Below the pieces are notes generated by a model. It was given only the letters and a program-made list of their open reading frames with translations, ran no database searches and was not told the DNA's origin. A stretch of DNA of 64,000 nucleotides from CAXMST01 sp963712765 (GTDB taxonomy: Bacteria; Actinomycetota; Thermoleophilia; Solirubrobacterales; 70-9), in NCBI GenBank assembly GCA_963712765.1, contig CAVQIX010000003.1:124001-188000 (forward strand). Reading direction: 5' to 3'. A program made the translations under genes and the position numbers. Each line of letters opens with the position of its first letter. Position 1 is the stretch's first letter. Of the stretch, positions 59,488 through 64,000 are shown piece by piece.

Positions 59488-60189
59488 TCAGACTGCGGCC
59501 GGCTCGCTGCGCGCCGTCGCCGCGCCGTCCAGAGCGTCAAGCGCTTGCGCCGTCGACATCGACACGCAGGTGAAGATCGGTGTGTCGCGCAGGGTCCAAG
59601 AGCTCGACTCGGTGGCCCGCAGCTCCTGGACCAGATCGAGGAAGTCGCCGGGCTCGTCGCACTCGAAGGAGACGACGAACTCCTGGTCGTCGATTCCGAA
59701 CGAGTAGGCCGTGTTGATCGTGATCTGCGGATAGCGGCGGCCTGTCTCGATGTGATCCCGCATGATTCGCATCCGCTCCTCGGGCTCGAGCGTGTACCAC
59801 TCGCGCTTCTTCTCCATCGGGTAGATGAAGGCGTAGCGCCGCTCGGAAACCAGCAGCTCTTCGCGGGTGGAGGAATCGCTGTAAGGGGAGGGCTTGGTCA
59901 TCGCCAGATACGAGTAAGGGGTCGCCGCCCACTTCGCCAGGCCGCTCTGGGCCACGACCACGTGGAAGGTGTGGATGTCGGCGAGGACCGGGCTCTGGCT
60001 GACGAGGAGCAGGTCGACGTCCCCGCGAGTGCCTACAGTCGAATAGACGCGCAGCGGCCGATCGGTGGCGTAGTCCTCGCATGCGGCGAGGAACTCACGT
60101 TTATCCTCGGCCCTCTGCTCGCGGTCACGGCGCTGCCAGGCGGGGTCGACCTTGAGGAATGTGAACTTGACGAAGGTCCGCTCAGCCAT
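59488..60189 (-). CDS. Coproheme decarboxylase (ChdC/HemQ; chlorite dismutase family)
   Basis: 233 residues from ATG 60189. The chlorite dismutase-like fold ends in YPQITINTAYSFGIDDQEFVVSFE; the stretch MRDHIETGRRYP carries the conserved His and Arg region. The family member in monoderm bacteria converts coproheme to heme b with peroxide, the last step of the coproporphyrin-dependent pathway. The chlorite dismutase activity itself is not expected. The other heme genes are not in the window. TAGCAT seven bases upstream makes it leaderless. Confidence 0.9.
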   Translation of the reverse strand: MAERTFVKFTFLKVDPAWQRRDREQRAEDKREFLAACEDYATDRPLRVYSTVGTRGDVDLLLVSQSPVLADIHTFHVVVAQSGLAKWAATPYSYLAMTKPSPYSDSSTREELLVSERRYAFIYPMEKKREWYTLEPEERMRIMRDHIETGRRYPQITINTAYSFGIDDQEFVVSFECDEPGDFLDLVQELRATESSSWTLRDTPIFTCVSMSTAQALDALDGAATARSEPAAV

Positions 60190-60196
60190 TGCCACG

Positions 60197-60202
60197 ATGC
60201 TA
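60197..60202 (-). promoter_or_regulatory. -10 box of chdC, overlapping the divergent start codon
   Basis: TAGCAT on the minus strand, seven bases before ATG 60189. The same six bases contain the ATG of the divergent membrane-protein gene (60197-60199). Confidence 0.45.
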
Positions 60203-62077
60203 GCGCTCGTCGCCACCACGGCGGCGCTGCCGGCGATCGCCGAGGCGGCTCCCGACGCTCCCGCCGACGAGGCCCGGGTAACGATTGCGACCCTGCCCCG
60301 GGGGACGACTCTGAGCACGATCGCTGCGACCACTCCGGAGCTCTCGGTCGGCTTCATGAGCGCCGGGCTCGGCTCGGTTCCCGCCGATCAGACCTACCTC
60401 GACATCGGCCAGGGCAGCCGGCTCTTCGGCTCGCTGTATCCCGAGCCGATCCCTCCCCTGTTCGTCCGCGGCCCAAGGGTGCCGCCTCGCCTGTGGAACC
60501 TCGCCCTCCAGCGAGCCTCCGAAGCGCCCGCGCAGATCGACCCCGGTCTGCTCGTCGGGAGTCTCGCCGCCGCCGGAATCGAGGCCGGGGCCACCCCGGG
60601 CACCCAATCGGCCGCGCTGCTCGCCGTCACGCCCGGCGGATCGGTCGAGCGCAGGCGGGAATGCAGGCTAGGCCGCTGTCCCGGGCTGACCGTCGGCACC
60701 GTCGACCCCGCCAAGCTTCCCAACCTGGTGCGAAGGCTCGAGGGCGACGACATGCTGATCGCGCTCGAGCGTCCACCCCCGCTGGGCCGGCTGCTCGCGA
60801 TCGGGATCGCCGGCCGCGGCTTCGCCGGTGATCTGACCTCGGACTCGACCCGAACCGACGGCTACGTGCTCTCCACCGATCTCGCCCCGACGATTCTCGA
60901 CCGCTACGGGATCGAGGTCCCCGACCAGATGACCGGGCGGGTCATCGGCAGCGACGGCTCAGCCGACGTCGAGTCCCTGGCCTCAAGACAGGCGCGCCTC
61001 GGCGAGATCACGCCCCGCCGCCACCCGGTGATCGGCGTCAACCTGATGATCTGGGGTGCTCTCGCCCTGCTGGCGACGCTGCTGTGGCGCCGCCGCGGCG
61101 CGATCTGGGCGGTCGTCACCTTGGCCGTTGCGATCGCCTGGGTCCCGGCGCTGCTCCTGTTCACCGCGGCGCTCGAGCCGAGCGAGCTCGCGGAGCGGCT
61201 GCTCGTCGGCGTTGGCGCGCCGGCCCTGGCCGCCGGGACCCTGGTCGCGGCCCGCGGTCGGTTCAGAGATCGGGCGGCCTTCGCCGCCTTCGCTGTGGCC
61301 GCTGCCGTCTCGGTGGTCGCGACGGCGATCGACGTCCTCGCCGGCTCTCCCCTGACGCAGGTCTCGCTGCTCGGCCCCAACCCCGAGCTCGGGGTCAGGT
61401 TCTTTGGCATCGGCAACGAGCTCGAGGCGGTCATCGGAACCCTGCTGGCCCTGGGCTCCGGCGCCGCCGTGGCAGCGCTGAGGCCGGCCGACCCCGCGAG
61501 GGCGGTGGCGCAGCTCGCGGGCCTCACTTCACTGATTGCCGTGATTGTCTTCGCGCCGGGCCGCTGGGGGGCGGATGTCGGCGCCGCGATCACCTTCCCG
61601 GCCGGTGCCGCCGGGGTGATCATCGCGGCGCTGGGGGCGGGGCGCCGGAGGCTGCTGATGGTGCTGATCGCGCCGGTCGCGGCGGTCGGCGCCTTGATCG
61701 CGGTCGATCTCGTGATCGGCGGCGACGCCCACCTCTCGCGCTCGGTGCTCCAGGCGGGTGGGCTGGAGGAGCTCGGTCAGGTTCTGGAGCGGCGGATCCG
61801 GCTCGGCGCCTCGAGCTTCAGCCGCTTCTTCGACTCCTTCTTCTTCATGCTCGCGCTCGCCGCTCTCGTCGTCGCCATCCTCGCTCGCCGCCGGATTCTC
61901 GGCTGGTTCGCGACCACGCCCGCTGCCCGTGCAGGATTGATCGGCGGCGTCAGCGCCGCGGTGATCGGCACCCTCGCCAACGACTCGGGCGCGCTGCTGC
62001 TGATGATCGGGATGGCGTACCTCACCGCCTACGCCGGAATCGGCTGGGCAGCGCAACACTTCACATCCGATAGTTAG
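60197..62077 (+). CDS. Large membrane protein with a phosphatase-superfamily-like outer domain
   Basis: 626 residues from ATG 60197. A signal-type helix (about 1-20) is followed by an outer domain of about 270 residues. It contains STDLAPTILDRYGIEVPDQM, which resembles the end of alkaline-phosphatase/sulfatase superfamily domains, but no metal-binding Asp-Ser/Thr nucleophile block was recognised, so the domain may be non-catalytic. From about residue 285 there are some 10 membrane helices to the end. It precedes a glycosyltransferase gene by 25 bases and may work with it in envelope glycan or glycolipid handling. Confidence 0.75.
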   Translation: MLALVATTAALPAIAEAAPDAPADEARVTIATLPRGTTLSTIAATTPELSVGFMSAGLGSVPADQTYLDIGQGSRLFGSLYPEPIPPLFVRGPRVPPRLWNLALQRASEAPAQIDPGLLVGSLAAAGIEAGATPGTQSAALLAVTPGGSVERRRECRLGRCPGLTVGTVDPAKLPNLVRRLEGDDMLIALERPPPLGRLLAIGIAGRGFAGDLTSDSTRTDGYVLSTDLAPTILDRYGIEVPDQMTGRVIGSDGSADVESLASRQARLGEITPRRHPVIGVNLMIWGALALLATLLWRRRGAIWAVVTLAVAIAWVPALLLFTAALEPSELAERLLVGVGAPALAAGTLVAARGRFRDRAAFAAFAVAAAVSVVATAIDVLAGSPLTQVSLLGPNPELGVRFFGIGNELEAVIGTLLALGSGAAVAALRPADPARAVAQLAGLTSLIAVIVFAPGRWGADVGAAITFPAGAAGVIIAALGAGRRRLLMVLIAPVAAVGALIAVDLVIGGDAHLSRSVLQAGGLEELGQVLERRIRLGASSFSRFFDSFFFMLALAALVVAILARRRILGWFATTPAARAGLIGGVSAAVIGTLANDSGALLLMIGMAYLTAYAGIGWAAQHFTSDS

Positions 62078-62102
62078 TCTCGCTATGGTGCGCGTGTCCC
62101 GC

Positions 62103-64000
62103 ATGCGCATCGCTCTTGTCACGCCCTATTCGTGGACGTATGAGGGAGGCGTGAACCGGCATACCCAGGCGCTCGCCGAGCACCTGCTCCAGAGGGAGAA
62201 CGAGGTCCAGGTCCTCGCCCCATGGGATCCGCCGGATCGCCTCAGTCGTACTCTCCACCGCGGCGCTCCGGCGCGGGAACGGGCCATGCCCGACTACCTG
62301 ACTCCGCTGGGCCGGACGGTGGGCATTCACGCCAACGGGGCGGTCTCGAACGTATCCGTGTTCCCTGACGCCCTGACCACGATGCGTCGTGAGCTCCGCG
62401 GGGGCGGGTTCGACATCGTCCACGTCCAGGAGCCGCCCGCGCCGACGCTCTCATGGGACGCCTGCTCCTTCGTCGACGCCCCGGTGGTCGGGACCTTCCA
62501 TGCCTACTCGACCAAACCGGGCCCCAACACTCTGGCCAGCCTCTTCGGCGCCCGCCGCAAGTTCAATCAGCTCCACGCCCGGATCGCGGTCTCGCAGGCC
62601 GCCGCATGGACCGGCCGCCGCTGGTTCGGTGGCGAGTACGAGATCATCCCCAACGGCGTCGATCTCAACGCCGCAGGTGCGGCGGCACCTCCCCAAACAA
62701 CGGGCGCCGGCCCGGTCCTCGAGGTCCTCTTCGTCGGCCGGGCCGAGGAGCGCAAGGGCCTTCCGGTTCTGCTGCGGGCCTTCGAGGCGCTCGCCGAGCA
62801 CGTTCCCTGTCGCCTGGTCGCGGTCGGCGTCAGCGAGGAGGAGATCGAGCGCCACCTGCCCGATCCCGCGATCCTCGGCCGTATCGACGCACGTGGCCGT
62901 GTCAGCCAGGATCAGCTCTGGGAGGCTTATCGCAGCGCCGACGTGCTCTGTGCCCCCTCGCTCTCGGGCGAGAGCTTCGGGATGGTCCTGACCGAGGCGT
63001 TCGCCGCCGGGACGCCGGTGATCGCCTCCGCCATCGCCGGCTACTCCGATGTCGTCAGCGACGGCGTCAACGGCCTCCTGATCCCACCGGGCGACCCCCA
63101 GCGGCTCGGCGAGGAGCTCCAGCGGCTCTACTACGACCGCGAACGCCTCCAACGGATTGCGGCCGCAGCCGCCGAGTCCGCTCACGAGTACGAATGGTCG
63201 CGGATCGCCAGCAGGGTCGAGTGCCTCTACGAGCGCGCTCTGGCCGTCCCCGAGCCGCGGGACGCCGGGGAGGCCTTCGCCCGCCGCAAGGGGTTGCTCC
63301 CCGCCGACGGGAGCGCCAGGGTCCCGGCCAAGAGGCTGCCCTCGCTCGATCCCGAGATCGGCAGGCAGTCAAAGGGCCGCAGCGCCGCCAGGCGGGTCGG
63401 TCTGCTCGCCGCCGCCGGCGTCGGTGCCGGGCTCACCTTTCTGGCGGCGCAGCGGATCGGATTCGACAACGTCGTCCAGAGCGCGGTCAATTCCGATCTC
63501 GCCTGGGTGATCGTCGCGACCGCGCTGATGATGGCCTCGCTCTTCTTCCGCTCCGGCGCATGGTTCCTCGCCGGTCGCGCAGCGCTCCCCAAGGCCCGCC
63601 TCCGGCGCCGGGACTTCACCTCCGCGACGATGATCGGCGTGCTGATGTCGGCGACCCTGCCCGCGCGCCTCGGCGAGCCGGCGCGAGCGATGATCATGGC
63701 CCGTCGCATCGGTCGCGTGAGGGAGACCTTCCCCGTGATGCTCGGCACCCTCGTGTCGCAGACGGCGCTCAACATCGCCGCCCTGGTCGGGCTCGGCTTC
63801 CTCATCGTCAGCTCCACCGATCTGTTCAGCAACAGCTCCGAGCACCTCTTCCTTGTCTCGATGGCGCCCGCGCTCCTGCTCGTCGCGGTGCTGGTCGCCC
63901 CGGCCGTCGTCCGCCGGTCGGGCAGTGGCAGGATCGCCCGCATCGCTGCGATGGCGCGCGAATCACTGCTGAAGGTCCGCAGCGGCCTCGCCGTCTTCCG
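62103..64000 (+). CDS. GT4 glycosyltransferase fused to a flippase-like membrane domain (cut by window end)
   Basis: At least 632 residues, open at the window end. GT-B glycosyltransferase family 4 domain (about 1-385): MRIALVTPYSWTYEGGVNRH at the start, HAYSTKPGPN, IIPNGVDL, VGRAEERKGLPVLLRAF and the nucleotide-sugar site GESFGMVLTEAFAAGTPVI. It resembles phosphatidylinositol mannosyltransferases (PimA-like). From about residue 430 a membrane domain begins; TLPARLGEPARAMIMARRIG matches LPG-synthase/AglD-type (UPF0104) flippase-like proteins. ATG 62085, six codons upstream, is an alternative start. The end of the fusion is outside the window. Confidence 0.85.
   Translation, partial: MRIALVTPYSWTYEGGVNRHTQALAEHLLQRENEVQVLAPWDPPDRLSRTLHRGAPARERAMPDYLTPLGRTVGIHANGAVSNVSVFPDALTTMRRELRGGGFDIVHVQEPPAPTLSWDACSFVDAPVVGTFHAYSTKPGPNTLASLFGARRKFNQLHARIAVSQAAAWTGRRWFGGEYEIIPNGVDLNAAGAAAPPQTTGAGPVLEVLFVGRAEERKGLPVLLRAFEALAEHVPCRLVAVGVSEEEIERHLPDPAILGRIDARGRVSQDQLWEAYRSADVLCAPSLSGESFGMVLTEAFAAGTPVIASAIAGYSDVVSDGVNGLLIPPGDPQRLGEELQRLYYDRERLQRIAAAAAESAHEYEWSRIASRVECLYERALAVPEPRDAGEAFARRKGLLPADGSARVPAKRLPSLDPEIGRQSKGRSAARRVGLLAAAGVGAGLTFLAAQRIGFDNVVQSAVNSDLAWVIVATALMMASLFFRSGAWFLAGRAALPKARLRRRDFTSATMIGVLMSATLPARLGEPARAMIMARRIGRVRETFPVMLGTLVSQTALNIAALVGLGFLIVSSTDLFSNSSEHLFLVSMAPALLLVAVLVAPAVVRRSGSGRIARIAAMARESLLKVRSGLAVF

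Overview
The window is high-GC DNA from a free-living, aerobic, monoderm-type bacterium, most likely an actinomycete (Actinomycetota, plausibly Thermoleophilia/Solirubrobacterales). This rests on GTG and TTG starts, frequent NTGA gene overlaps, a coproheme-decarboxylase (ChdC/HemQ) heme enzyme, FprA-type ferredoxin reductase, DUF4349, DUF3618 and actinobacterial Holin-X proteins, SCP2, a rubredoxin, and -10 boxes of the form TAGNCT with no clear -35. The placement is inference. Coding density is high, the DNA looks chromosomal, and no insertion sequence, integrase, prophage or CRISPR array was seen.

Layout. 1-2 kb: the end of one sensor kinase and a NarL-type regulator/kinase pair. 2.5-4.6 kb: a long-chain acyl-CoA synthetase and a 58-residue protein behind the best sigma-70 promoter of the window. 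4.7-11 kb: housekeeping and redox genes (NIF3-like, CAP protein, membrane thiol-disulfide protein, tRNA-Pro(CGG), Mn/Fe superoxide dismutase, LemA, SCP2, NUDIX, rubredoxin). 11-12.9 kb: an ECF sigma factor with a DUF4349 membrane protein. 12.9-18.4 kb: biotin genes in the order bioB-bioF-bioD-bioA-SDR. 18.5-23.8 kb: an esterase, a truncated HerA/DUF853 ATPase remnant, and a biotin-dependent acyl-CoA carboxylase (beta, alpha). 23.9-30.9 kb: AlkA-like glycosylase, enoyl-CoA hydratase, aldehyde dehydrogenase, glycosyltransferase, glycerol kinase, PlsC-like acyltransferase, metallo-hydrolase. 31-34.7 kb: Lon, MarR and an SDR. 34.7-42 kb: GDSL lipoprotein, FabG-like SDR, GNAT, two acyl-CoA dehydrogenases, and a second NarL-type regulator with a hybrid kinase. 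42-53.5 kb: two cytochrome P450s, an HD-GYP protein, two enoyl-CoA hydratases, an MMPL exporter, MerR, nitrilase and TetR. 53.5-60.2 kb: a small membrane-protein cassette, DegV, an epimerase, and an Fe-S/heme block (HesB/ErpA-like, CGFS glutaredoxin, BolA, FprA, ChdC). 60.2-64 kb: a large membrane protein and a glycosyltransferase fused to a flippase-like membrane domain, cut by the window end.

How it fits together. Much of the window serves acyl-CoA chemistry: activation (acyl-CoA synthetase), oxidation (dehydrogenases, hydratases, SDRs), carboxylation with locally made biotin, P450 oxidation and MMPL export. Three divergent control regions (about 20.06, 42.03 and 49.91 kb) carry the same uncommon low-GC element built around GTAGGAAGTRG. 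They sit next to the carboxylase, a dehydrogenase/P450 pair and a hydratase/MMPL pair. I read this as a local lipid regulon with an unidentified regulator; it is the most interesting signal here. At least eleven genes also have a -10-like box 6-11 bases before the start codon, which suggests extensive leaderless transcription.
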